This document shows positions 17,530-24,800 of a stretch of 64,000 nucleotides of DNA, piece by piece (within the stretch, counting starts at the first letter, position 1; each line of letters begins with the position of its first letter). The stretch is from Firmicutes bacterium UBA3930 (lineage in GTDB: Bacteria > Bacillota > Clostridia > Caldicoprobacterales > Caldicoprobacteraceae), in NCBI GenBank assembly GCA_002385885.1, contig DGEI01000022.1:14226-78225 (forward strand). Reading direction: 5' to 3'. Below the pieces are notes generated by a model. It saw only the letters and a list, made by a program, of their open reading frames with translations, made no database searches and was not told where the DNA came from. A program made the translations under genes and the position numbers.

Positions 17530-19371
17530 CTATGTCCTTAATCCCGGATTCACTTTCAGCCGGCCGGAAGCGTAATAGTCCCTTTCCTTCTTTATCTGGG
17601 ATTGATACAGACGGTAATACGCTCCTTTCATTTCCATCAGCTCATCGTGTTTCCCTCTTTCTATGATGCGGCCATTATCCATAAAAATTATCTGATCGGC
17701 ATACCTTACAGACGATACTCTATGGGCTATAATGATCCCCGTTCTCCCTTCCAGAACTTTTTTGAGATTATTCAGGATCTTTTCTTCGGTCTTTGTATCA
17801 ACAGCTGAGAGGCTATCATCGAGTATCAGTATGGATGGTTCTTTAATTATTGCCCTGGCAATAGACACTCTTTGTTTCTGTCCTCCCGAAAGGGTTACTC
17901 CTCTTTCTCCAACTACCGTCTCAAAACCATCCGGAAAAGATAGTATATCATCATATACACCGGCCATTTTTGAAGCCAGATTAACCTGTTCATCCTGATA
18001 AATTGGCCTGAAAAATTCTATATTATTTCTAATGGTCGTTGAAAACAAAAAATTATCCTGGGGGACATAACCAATGCTTTCTCTTAATGCTTTTAAAGGA
18101 ATATGATTGATATCCTTTTGACCTATAAGTATACGGCCATCTTCAACATCATACAGCCTCAAAAGGAGGTTGGCTATTGTTGTCTTCCCACTGCCTGTTG
18201 TTCCAAGGATACCCAGTGTTTCACCTTCTTTGATTTTCAGATTAATTCCCTTAAGCGCTTTTTCATCAGAGCCGGGATATGTAAAGTCCAGATTCCTTAT
18301 TTCAATATCTCCCTTCAGGCTTTCATAAGTATAAGAAGCTTCCAGGCTGTGCTTTCTGTCTTCTGTCTTTCTCATCATAATATCAGGAACTACATAAATA
18401 CTTTTGGAGCCCTTTTCTCCCTTTTCCTGAAATATCTTGTCCAATCGTCCGGCCGATGCCATACCTCTTTGCCATATCTCGATAACCCGGCTTATGCTCA
18501 CTATCGGTCTCATTATTATCATTACATATGAATTAAATGCAATATAATCGCCAAGTGAAATAGTCCCTCTGGTAACCAGTTGACTGCCGTATATGATAAA
18601 AAACACAATGCTGATGCCAAACATAAATTGGGTGAGCGGCCAAAAAGCAGCAGAAACCCTGACTAATCGCATATGAGTATCAACCCGGGTCTGACTGTAC
18701 TTCAGAAAATCTTCCACTTCCTCTTCTTCCTGGGCAAAGGCTTTTATTACCCTGATCCCTGATATGTTTTCCTGCACTTTTTCTGATATTTGCGCAAAAG
18801 CTTTTTGAACGGCTGTGAATCTCTCTCTTATCTTCCTCCTCAACTTGTATAATATAAAAACAATAAAGGGTGTCGGCAGAAGAGCCATAGCCGTCAATAC
18901 AGGATTTATGGTTCTCACCATTATCGCAATTGATACTGTGTTGACCACTACCCCGTCAAGGATTGCTGTAAAGCCAAAACCAAACGTCCTTCTTATTGCC
19001 TGGATATCATTTATGGCATAAGCCACAAGATCCCCCGTCTTATTATTATCATAAAAGGTTGCCGGCAGTGTTTGCATATGTGCGAATAACTTCTCCCTAA
19101 GATAGCATTCCAGGTACCTGCAATTCCCGACCAGAAAGTACCTCCATGTAAAACGGAAGATAAATGCTCCTACCGCTGCCCCAACCAAAATGATCAGGTA
19201 CCTGACAATATCCGATAACGGCATTTTGTTATTCAGGCTGTCCGTTATAAAACCGAGAAGCCTTGGTATCATGGAGGTAATAAAAGATGTAATAATAAGA
19301 AATACTATTCCGATTATATATCTCCATTTAAACTTCTTAATAAAATCCCAGAGAATTTGTTTTACTCTCAT
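17530..19371 (-). CDS. ABC exporter half-transporter, degenerate-site partner of a heterodimer (BmrC/YheI-like)
   Basis: Type I ABC exporter half (613 residues) with six predicted membrane helices (about 15-310) and a nucleotide-binding domain containing GTTGSGKTT, YVPQDNFLFS, LSGGQKQR, ILILDDSLSAVD and IIAHRVSS. The residue after the Walker B Asp is Asp, not Glu, the hallmark of the non-hydrolysing subunit in heterodimeric exporters. A linker of about 30 residues (KGSKSIYVVPDIMMRKTED, about 327-345) precedes the nucleotide-binding domain. It lies 63 bases after the LacI-type regulator on the same strand and is probably controlled by it. Confidence 0.88.
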   Translation of the reverse strand: MRVKQILWDFIKKFKWRYIIGIVFLIITSFITSMIPRLLGFITDSLNNKMPLSDIVRYLIILVGAAVGAFIFRFTWRYFLVGNCRYLECYLREKLFAHMQTLPATFYDNNKTGDLVAYAINDIQAIRRTFGFGFTAILDGVVVNTVSIAIMVRTINPVLTAMALLPTPFIVFILYKLRRKIRERFTAVQKAFAQISEKVQENISGIRVIKAFAQEEEEVEDFLKYSQTRVDTHMRLVRVSAAFWPLTQFMFGISIVFFIIYGSQLVTRGTISLGDYIAFNSYVMIIMRPIVSISRVIEIWQRGMASAGRLDKIFQEKGEKGSKSIYVVPDIMMRKTEDRKHSLEASYTYESLKGDIEIRNLDFTYPGSDEKALKGINLKIKEGETLGILGTTGSGKTTIANLLLRLYDVEDGRILIGQKDINHIPLKALRESIGYVPQDNFLFSTTIRNNIEFFRPIYQDEQVNLASKMAGVYDDILSFPDGFETVVGERGVTLSGGQKQRVSIARAIIKEPSILILDDSLSAVDTKTEEKILNNLKKVLEGRTGIIIAHRVSSVRYADQIIFMDNGRIIERGKHDELMEMKGAYYRLYQSQIKKERDYYASGRLKVNPGLRT

Positions 19372-19434
19372 GCAGTTTCACCCCATCGTAAATTTGCATA
19401 TCCCGATCCCATATGTTTCCTCATTCCCATATCA

Positions 19435-20445
19435 TCACGAAGACTCGCGAATTATAAACTCCGACCCTAATACCGAGAGTTCATCTATATGACCTTTATC
19501 AATTATCCTTAAAATCATTTCTGCCGCTTTAAATCCCATATCATAAAGAGGTAACTCAATGGATGAAAGAGGCGGATGGATAAGCTCAAAAAATTTGGAA
19601 GATCCTACGGCGACTATACGTATATCCTGTGGAATTTTAATACTTAACATGTGACACGATCTTACAGCCAGCATGCCAAATCTGGGTGATGCCGCCAGTA
19701 TAGCGTCCGGACGGCAGCTTTCTTTCTCCAACATACTGATTATTGATTTGCATACTTCATTATTGTCGAAAGTACCAAGAACAATTAATTCATCCCTGAC
19801 ATCATATCCATGGTAAATCAGCGCATTCCTAAATGCATCAAGCCTTTTGTCTCTGTGGCTTCTCGGTACAGGTCCGGCATAGGCTATACTCTCTACTCCT
19901 TTGGATTTGAAATAGCCAATAACATCCTTTATGTGATCCAGATGATCAGTGCAAACCTCGCCAACACCTCTCCCGGAGGGATGAGTGCTTACTATAACAT
20001 AGGGTATACCCATACTATCCATGTATTCCATTTCCTCATCGCCAACAGAAGCAAAAGCAAATATAATTCCATCAATTCTGTTTGAATTGTAATACTTTAT
20101 AAATTCTGCATCTTTTATAGAATCATACCTGCTATATAACAGATTAACCGAATAATTGCGTTCCTGCAGCCCGTCTCTGATACCTTCAAGAACTTTCATG
20201 AAATAGAAATTGGTAACGTTTCTGTCTGTAACAATGCCTATTGACATAGCCCGTTTCAGCTTCATGCCCCGGGCAATCTGATTAGGATGATAATTTAGTT
20301 TTTTGATTGCATCAAGTACCGCCTGTCTGGTTTCGGGCCTTATTTTAACCCCTTTAACATCGTTCAATATATAGGATACGGTGGCCTGAGAAACCCCGGC
20401 TTCCCTTGCAACATCCTTACTGGATACTGAAATCTTTCGTTTCAT
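19435..20445 (-). CDS. LacI/GalR-family transcriptional regulator
   Basis: 336-residue regulator: N-terminal LacI helix-turn-helix (VSSKDVAREAGVSQATVSY) with the minor-groove hinge LNYHPNQIARGMK, then a periplasmic-binding-protein-like effector domain (about residues 60-330). The family senses sugars or related small molecules. The start is ATG 20445 with AGGAGGTG upstream; a 15-base in-frame extension starts inside the ribosome-binding site and is rejected. It heads the exporter operon. Two palindromes with the CG centre typical of LacI operators overlap its own promoter, so it is probably autoregulated and controls the exporter. A LacI regulator for this exporter type is unusual. Confidence 0.9.
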   Translation of the reverse strand: MKRKISVSSKDVAREAGVSQATVSYILNDVKGVKIRPETRQAVLDAIKKLNYHPNQIARGMKLKRAMSIGIVTDRNVTNFYFMKVLEGIRDGLQERNYSVNLLYSRYDSIKDAEFIKYYNSNRIDGIIFAFASVGDEEMEYMDSMGIPYVIVSTHPSGRGVGEVCTDHLDHIKDVIGYFKSKGVESIAYAGPVPRSHRDKRLDAFRNALIYHGYDVRDELIVLGTFDNNEVCKSIISMLEKESCRPDAILAASPRFGMLAVRSCHMLSIKIPQDIRIVAVGSSKFFELIHPPLSSIELPLYDMGFKAAEMILRIIDKGHIDELSVLGSEFIIRESS

Positions 20446-20471
20446 TGAACACCTCCTCACCCAGCATGCTA

Positions 20472-20501
20472 TTTATACGTATAAATGTTTATACGTATAA
20501 A
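20472..20501 (-). promoter_or_regulatory. Tandem LacI-type operators
   Basis: Two copies of the perfect 14-bp palindrome TTTATACGTATAAA (20472-20485 and 20488-20501), centres 16 bp apart, lie between the -10 element and the regulator gene. The central CG step is typical of LacI/GalR operators. The second copy touches the -10 box and the first covers the expected transcript start, so binding should block transcription. Confidence 0.8.
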
Positions 20502-20529
20502 TAATATAACATTTAGTTATATTTGTCAA
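20501..20529 (-). promoter_or_regulatory. Sigma-A promoter of the lacI-type regulator and exporter genes
   Basis: Perfect -35 TTGACA (20524-20529), 17-base spacer, -10 TATTAT (20501-20506), pointing towards the regulator at 20445. The tandem operators begin at the -10 element. Confidence 0.85.
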
Positions 20530-20776
20530 ACAGTTCAGTTTTTGGGCAGCGTCCAGCCTAAATAAGCTCCCAGCCTTTTAGCAAATATCGCCTAACGGCT
20601 TTTACAGATATATGGAGGATTCTGCGCCGCGGCGACACCTTTGGCTTTACAACCGGCTTTTAGGTATATAAAACAAAGTGCGGCACAAGCAGTATGCCGT
20701 GCTTCTCTGACAGACTGCCGGCAGCACCCGTCCGCATAGCATTACAGGATGCAAAAAAAGATATTTATATTCATTC
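20530..20776. other. Intergenic stretch without a recognised gene
   Basis: Between the trpZ terminator and the regulator promoter. It contains GC-richer segments and short imperfect inverted repeats but no frame with coding character. A 63-codon frame at 20647-20838 reads through the terminator and is not credible. Confidence 0.5.
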
Positions 20777-20810
20777 GAAAAAAAATCAGGATCTTTATTA
20801 TCCTGATAAA
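20777..20810 (-). terminator. Rho-independent terminator of the TrpXYZ-like operon
   Basis: A perfect 8-bp stem ATCAGGAT/ATCCTGAT (20785-20792 and 20800-20807) with a 7-base loop is followed on the minus strand by seven T residues, about 40 bases after the ATPase gene stop. Confidence 0.92.
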
Positions 20811-20847
20811 AATCATATTTATATAGAGTAACATTCAATGATAAGCA

Positions 20848-21651
20848 TTAATTCCTCAATCCCAGCATAATTCTGTCATCATCAAATTTCTTATTTGCAG
20901 CATTTTCAAACATATTCACCAGTTCATCCACTGTAAGCAAGGCTTTATCTGCACCCTTTATATCCAAAACCACCTGGCCCCTGTCCATCATTATAAGGCG
21001 GTTGCCCATTTTAATTGCATACTCCATATTATGCGTGATCATAAGAGTTGTTATCCCTTTCTGAAGGACAATCTCCTCGGTAAGATCATTTATAAGACGG
21101 ACAGTAGACGGATCCAGAGCAGCAGTATGCTCATCCAGAAGAAGGAGTTTCGGTTTAACCATAGTTGCAATAAGCAGGGTTATAGCCTGACGCTGTCCGC
21201 CGGACAGCAGTTCAACTTTTGTATTCATGCGGTTTTCTAATCCCAATCCGAGCTCAGCCAGTTTTATTTTGAACTCTTTTCTGTTTTTTTCGTTTAATCC
21301 CCACCTTAATCCCCTGGTTATAGTACGGCAGCATGCCATCGACAAATTTTCCTCTATAGTCATAGATGGAGCAGTACCCATCATGGGATCCTGAAAAACC
21401 CTGCCGATAAATTTTGCTCTTTCATATTCGGGTAATCTGGTAATATCCTGATCGTCAAGAATAATAGAACCATCATCAACAGGAAAAACACCGGCAATAA
21501 CATTCAGAAGTGTTGATTTTCCTGCACCATTGCTCCCGATTATCGAGACAAAATCACCGTCATTTATATCAAGATTTATATCACGAAGTACAACATTCTC
21601 GTTTATAGTCCCTTTATTAAAAACCTTTGTCACTTTTTTTAGTTTCAGCAT
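20848..21651 (-). CDS. trpZ: ABC importer ATPase, TrpZ-like (COG1101 type)
   Basis: 267-residue cytoplasmic ATPase with Walker A GSNGAGKST, Q-loop VFQDP, signature LSGGQRQA, Walker B LLLLDEHTAALD and H-loop THNMEYA. The DEHTAALDP form is typical of this branch. It powers the permease encoded just upstream (12-base gap). ATG 21651 has AGGAGG eight bases upstream. The three-gene set resembles COG2984/COG4120/COG1101 importers, predicted in some Firmicutes to carry tryptophan or tyrosine; here there is no independent evidence for the substrate. Confidence 0.88.
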   Translation of the reverse strand: MLKLKKVTKVFNKGTINENVVLRDINLDINDGDFVSIIGSNGAGKSTLLNVIAGVFPVDDGSIILDDQDITRLPEYERAKFIGRVFQDPMMGTAPSMTIEENLSMACCRTITRGLRWGLNEKNRKEFKIKLAELGLGLENRMNTKVELLSGGQRQAITLLIATMVKPKLLLLDEHTAALDPSTVRLINDLTEEIVLQKGITTLMITHNMEYAIKMGNRLIMMDRGQVVLDIKGADKALLTVDELVNMFENAANKKFDDDRIMLGLRN

Positions 21652-21663
21652 GATATAATCCTC

Positions 21664-22539
21664 CTAAGATGACGCGATACGAAGCAAACTTCTTATCCTC
21701 GGTGTACTCAAAGCAATTATCACCAGAACGGTAGTCAATAATTTAAGATCGGTTGTTGCAAAACCTAATCTCAGGGCAATTCCTATACTGAGCCTGTAAA
21801 TGAACGAACCCAGCAAAGCTGAAAATGTAGCCAGTCCAACGCTTCTTTCTCCTATTATCATTTCACCTATTATTACTGAAGCTAAACCTGCCACAACGGT
21901 CCCTATTCCCATGCCTATATCCGCAAAACCCTGGTATTGGGCCACAAGCCCGCCGGAAAGCGCTACCAGTCCATTTGACATAGATAAACCCAGCGTTTTC
22001 ATCGCATCGGTATTAACTCCTAATGACCGTGCCATATCCGGATTGTTACCTGTTGCTCTCAGGGCAAATCCAATCTGGGTCTTTAAAAAACTATCAAGAA
22101 GAATTTTCACTACGGCAGCCGCAATCACAAAAGCCAGAATTAATCCCCATCGATAGGGGATGCCCAATGCTTCAATGTATGTAAATATTGTTTTTGTATT
22201 TAACAACGTAACATTGGCTTGTCCCATCACCCGGAGATTAATGGAGTATAGTGCCGTCATTGTCAAAATACCTGCCAGCAATCCTGATATCTTTGCCCGG
22301 GTATTCAGCAAACCGGTTATATAACCTGCAATCATGCCGGCCATTGCAGATAGGATTAACGCTAAAAACGGGTTACCGCCATTAAATATCATGATGGAAG
22401 CTACCGCTGCTCCCAGCGGAAAGCTCCCATCAACCGTTAAATCCGGAAAATCAAGCACTTTAAATGTTATATATACCCCAATTGCCATTATCCCGAATAC
22501 AAGGCCTTGTTCGATTGAGGTAAACAACAAATTCAACAA
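21664..22539 (-). CDS. trpY: ABC importer permease, TrpY-like (COG4120 type)
   Basis: Branched-chain-amino-acid-type permease (about 291 residues, roughly eight to nine hydrophobic segments). Conserved features include VLDFPDLTVDGSFPLGAA near the N-terminus and the loop RATGNNPDMARSLGVNTD, which matches the ATPase-docking region of this family. The frame opens at GTG 22548, but that codon lies inside the GAGGTGG ribosome-binding site; TTG 22539, eight bases downstream of it, is preferred. It lies between the binding-protein and ATPase genes. Confidence 0.87.
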   Translation of the reverse strand: MLNLLFTSIEQGLVFGIMAIGVYITFKVLDFPDLTVDGSFPLGAAVASIMIFNGGNPFLALILSAMAGMIAGYITGLLNTRAKISGLLAGILTMTALYSINLRVMGQANVTLLNTKTIFTYIEALGIPYRWGLILAFVIAAAVVKILLDSFLKTQIGFALRATGNNPDMARSLGVNTDAMKTLGLSMSNGLVALSGGLVAQYQGFADIGMGIGTVVAGLASVIIGEMIIGERSVGLATFSALLGSFIYRLSIGIALRLGFATTDLKLLTTVLVIIALSTPRIRSLLRIASS

Positions 22540-22554
22540 TAATACCACCTCATA

Positions 22555-23532
22555 TTATTCTATGACTTCCTCTGCTTTTGAAAGTATTTCTTCCGGTATA
22601 GCCAGTCCAATGGTTTCAGCCGCTTTTTTATTAATTATCAGAGTAACGGTTTTAGGCTTCTGTATAGGTGTATCCTGGGGCTTTTTCCCCTTTATTACCT
22701 CCACAGCTATTTGCCCTGTCTGTTTTCCCAATTCCCTGTAATCTATTCCCTTTGTCGCCACGGCTCCGGCATCCACCTGGCCCCGTTCCGAACCTATCAC
22801 GGGTATATTATTTTCATTGGCTGCCTTAATAACCGCTCCAATGGAAGAGACAATTGTATTATCAGTGGGAACATAAATAGCATCAACTCTGCCCATCAAT
22901 GATTGTGTTGCCTGGCTTACTTCATTGCTGTTGCTTACGGCAGCCTCAACAAGGGTCATACCTAAATCCTCAACAATTTCCTTGGCTATATCCACCTGAA
23001 TCTTTGAATTGATCTCTCCACTGTTGTACAGTATACCTACTCTCTCAGCCTGTGGCACCAGTTCTTTTACAAGCTTTATCTGTTCATCAACCGGATTTAT
23101 ATCGGTTGTACCGGTTACATTTTTCCCGGGTTTATCCAGGCTTTCAGCCAGGCCTGCCGTTACCGGATCGGTTACAGCCGTTATGAGTATCGGTATCTCC
23201 TTGGTGACATTGGCTGCAGCCTGGGCTGCCTGCGTTGCTATGGCAAGTATCATATCCACATTTTCATCGGTAAACTTCCTGGCTATGGTCTGGGCATTGT
23301 TCACATCGCCCTGTGCATTTTGGTACTCGATCTTTATATTTTTACCGTCTTCATAGCCAGCTTCCTTCAGGGCTTCGATAAATCCCTCCCGCGCGCTGTC
23401 GAGGGCAGGATGCTCGGCCAATTGAGATATGCCGATTTTAAATACTTTTCCCGATGTCATGCCGCTGCAAGCCGTAACACCAATCAAAAGAAGTGAAAAA
23501 GACAGAATAAGAATAACTAACCTTTTTACCAT
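22555..23532 (-). CDS. trpX: ABC importer substrate-binding lipoprotein, TrpX-like (COG2984 type)
   Basis: 325-residue extracellular solute-binding protein tethered by a lipid: signal peptide about residues 1-21 with lipobox GVTAC (Cys22). The mature part is a two-lobe periplasmic-binding fold, with ILYNSGEINSK and VYVPTDN-like segments (here YVPTDNTIVSS) typical of the COG2984 family. The ATG at 23532 follows GGAGG plus seven T residues. The 5' leader can fold so that this GGAGG is paired. Substrate is not deducible from sequence; aromatic amino acids are the family-based guess. Confidence 0.87.
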   Translation of the reverse strand: MVKRLVILILSFSLLLIGVTACSGMTSGKVFKIGISQLAEHPALDSAREGFIEALKEAGYEDGKNIKIEYQNAQGDVNNAQTIARKFTDENVDMILAIATQAAQAAANVTKEIPILITAVTDPVTAGLAESLDKPGKNVTGTTDINPVDEQIKLVKELVPQAERVGILYNSGEINSKIQVDIAKEIVEDLGMTLVEAAVSNSNEVSQATQSLMGRVDAIYVPTDNTIVSSIGAVIKAANENNIPVIGSERGQVDAGAVATKGIDYRELGKQTGQIAVEVIKGKKPQDTPIQKPKTVTLIINKKAAETIGLAIPEEILSKAEEVIE

Positions 23533-23539
23533 AAAAAAA

Positions 23540-23595
23540 CCTCCTTCAAATATTGACGGAGGGAATAGAAAATGAATACAATTATTCTATTTCCC
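23540..23595 (-). promoter_or_regulatory. Leader hairpins that could sequester the trpX ribosome-binding site
   Basis: On the minus strand, GGGAAATAGAA (23585-23595) pairs with TTCTATTCCC (23561-23570). The next segment CCTCCGTC (23555-23562) can pair with GAAGGAGG (23540-23547), which contains the ribosome-binding site. The two stems share bases 23561-23562, so they compete only slightly. This resembles a translational attenuator, but no known riboswitch fold was recognised. Confidence 0.35.
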
Positions 23596-23622
23596 CTACC
23601 GTGCTACCATTTTACATTCCAT

Positions 23623-23651
23623 ATAATAGCATATTATATTCCCGAGTTCAA
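23623..23651 (-). promoter_or_regulatory. Candidate sigma-A promoter of trpXYZ-like operon
   Basis: -35 TTGAAC (23646-23651), 17-base spacer, -10 TATTAT (23623-23628). It would give a leader of about 80-85 bases before the ATG at 23532, too short for a full T-box leader. Confidence 0.6.
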
Positions 23652-23733
23652 TACAAAGTTATAATGCGTGTATTAATAATTTATACTGTTCATACAGATA
23701 ATGTGCACAATACTGTTCCAATCACTGGTGCTT

Positions 23734-23837
23734 AAGGCTAAGAACCTGTAAAGCTCGTTCCGGGCCTCCACCAAAACTCGCTGACGCGTTAGGCTGGTTC
23801 CGGCTTCCCTCCGCTTCGATGACAGGTTCTAAGCCTT
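23734..23837. repeat. Long intergenic stem-loop, repeat-element-like
   Basis: A 16-bp inverted repeat with one mismatch (23734-23749 and 23822-23837) encloses a GC-rich 72-base loop with further self-complementary segments; a run of T follows on the plus strand. It differs in composition from its AT-rich surroundings. A frame of 67 codons crossing it (minus strand, 23722-23925) has no plausible start context and is treated as spurious. The look is of a dispersed palindromic element; no second copy was found in this window. Confidence 0.4.
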
Positions 23838-23981
23838 TTTGTAAGCATTCCTGTAATGATTTAATTTGAACTATGGAAAGAAAATACCTCCTGATAAAAC
23901 ACGGGGTATAAGGTGTCCTTAACACTTATCCCAAATTAAAATATCAAACGGAGGTACCTTACATGAATTATACACAAAAAT
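23838..23981 (+). mobile_element. Possible left-end remnant of an IS110-family element
   Basis: On the plus strand a strong ribosome-binding site (GGAGG, 23951-23955) precedes ATG 23963 and the six codons MNYTQK before TAG. IS110-family transposases of Firmicutes commonly begin MNYTQ, preceded by a structured non-coding left end. The preceding 120 bases contain a bulged hairpin (23904-23916 with 23921-23932). The homology stops after about five codons, so at most a left-end fragment remains. Low confidence; it is equally possible that this is a chance match. Confidence 0.25.
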
Positions 23982-24003
23982 AGCTCCTGCGAGCACAGGA
24001 GCT
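23976..24003 (-). terminator. Rho-independent terminator after the ECF sigma unit
   Basis: Perfect 8-bp stem AGCTCCTG/CAGGAGCT (23982-23989 and 23996-24003), 6-base loop, followed on the minus strand by ATTTTTG. It lies about 90 bases downstream of the last gene of the sigma-factor operon. Confidence 0.7.
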
Positions 24004-24091
24004 GATAATATATTTTTTATCTATAGCATCGGACGATAATCCCGGATACAGATCCCAGACAACCATCAATCTGCATTTGCCGGCATATTGT

Positions 24092-24301
24092 TCATCGCAG
24101 CATTTCAGCACAACTGTAACCTGAATTCCTCTTCAACACCGCAAATGCTTTGCCAAAAATATCAGCGGTATCATAGAACACCTCAGATCTGATGACTGAG
24201 TAATCCTTATTTATAATATTCTGTCTAATCATCTCTTTTGCTTGGGGCGCCGGAGAATATGCCTCAACAAGACGGTCAATAAAATAATCCATTTTATCCA
24301 T
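24092..24301 (-). CDS. Small protein of unknown function, third gene of the ECF sigma unit
   Basis: 69 residues, soluble, predicted mostly helical, no membrane segment, no cysteine motif (a single Cys near the C-terminus). Not recognised. It overlaps the sigma-factor gene by eight bases (ATGGATAA), which implies coupled translation and a linked function. By position it is where an anti-sigma factor is usually encoded, but it lacks the usual transmembrane or zinc-finger features. A second in-frame ATG lies three codons in. It could be a truncated regulator or a small partner protein. Confidence 0.6.
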   Translation of the reverse strand: MDKMDYFIDRLVEAYSPAPQAKEMIRQNIINKDYSVIRSEVFYDTADIFGKAFAVLKRNSGYSCAEMLR

Positions 24302-24800
24302 CTATAACCACCCCGCAATCATATAAGGCCTGTTTAAAATGCTTTCTTGCCGTTACCAATCGGGATCTAACCGTAGAAGCCGGAATATTCAACATTTTAC
24401 CAATTTCACCGCTGGACAGGCCATAATTTTTGAGAAGCAGCAGCTCTTTGTCCTCCATAGGCAGCATATCCAGGGCACCCTTAATAGATATAATATCTAC
24501 AAGCTCATGTTCCGGATGCTTTAGTTCCGTATCCTGCAGCTCTGAAAACTCAAATGCAGTCATCTGATTCCGGCTGTTCCGCAGAAAATCGTTTTTTACA
24601 TTCACCGCAATTCTGAAGATCCAGGCTTTCCAGCTATCGGGTGTGAAAGAAGCATTTCTTTTTAAGTATTTCCAAACATTAATGAAGGCCTGCTGCGACA
24701 GATCGTCAGCTGTGCTTCTGTTAAAGCAAACTGCAAAATATGAGTAAACCATATCAAAATACATATCAAACAATTCGTTAAAAAGAATCTCATTATCCAT
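24294..24800 (-). CDS. RNA polymerase ECF-type sigma factor
   Basis: 168-residue sigma-70 family protein with only regions 2 and 4. Region 2 (about residues 8-80) has FDMYFDMVYSYFAVCF, DDLSQQAFINVWKYL and WIFRIAVNVKNDFLR. Region 4 (about 105-160) has LPMEDKELLLLKNYGLSS followed by the helix-turn-helix EIGKMLNIPASTVRSRL. It directs RNA polymerase to a specific promoter set, usually under an anti-sigma factor. Its ATG overlaps the stop of the gene before it, and its stop overlaps the start of the gene after it, each by eight bases. No classical membrane anti-sigma gene is nearby. Confidence 0.93.
   Translation of the reverse strand: MDNEILFNELFDMYFDMVYSYFAVCFNRSTADDLSQQAFINVWKYLKRNASFTPDSWKAWIFRIAVNVKNDFLRNSRNQMTAFEFSELQDTELKHPEHELVDIISIKGALDMLPMEDKELLLLKNYGLSSGEIGKMLNIPASTVRSRLVTARKHFKQALYDCGVVIDG

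Noticed and set aside
20647..20838. 63-codon minus-strand frame after trpZ
   Set aside because: It runs through the strong rho-independent terminator and has no ribosome-binding site.
23590..23615. T-box-like sequence TGGTAGCACGG in the trpX leader
   Set aside because: Only about 9 of 12 positions fit, and the candidate promoter leaves less than 90 bases of leader, with no room for a Stem I or specifier loop.
23722..23925. 67-codon frame on the minus strand across the long stem-loop
   Set aside because: No ribosome-binding site, composition dictated by the palindromic repeat, no domain.
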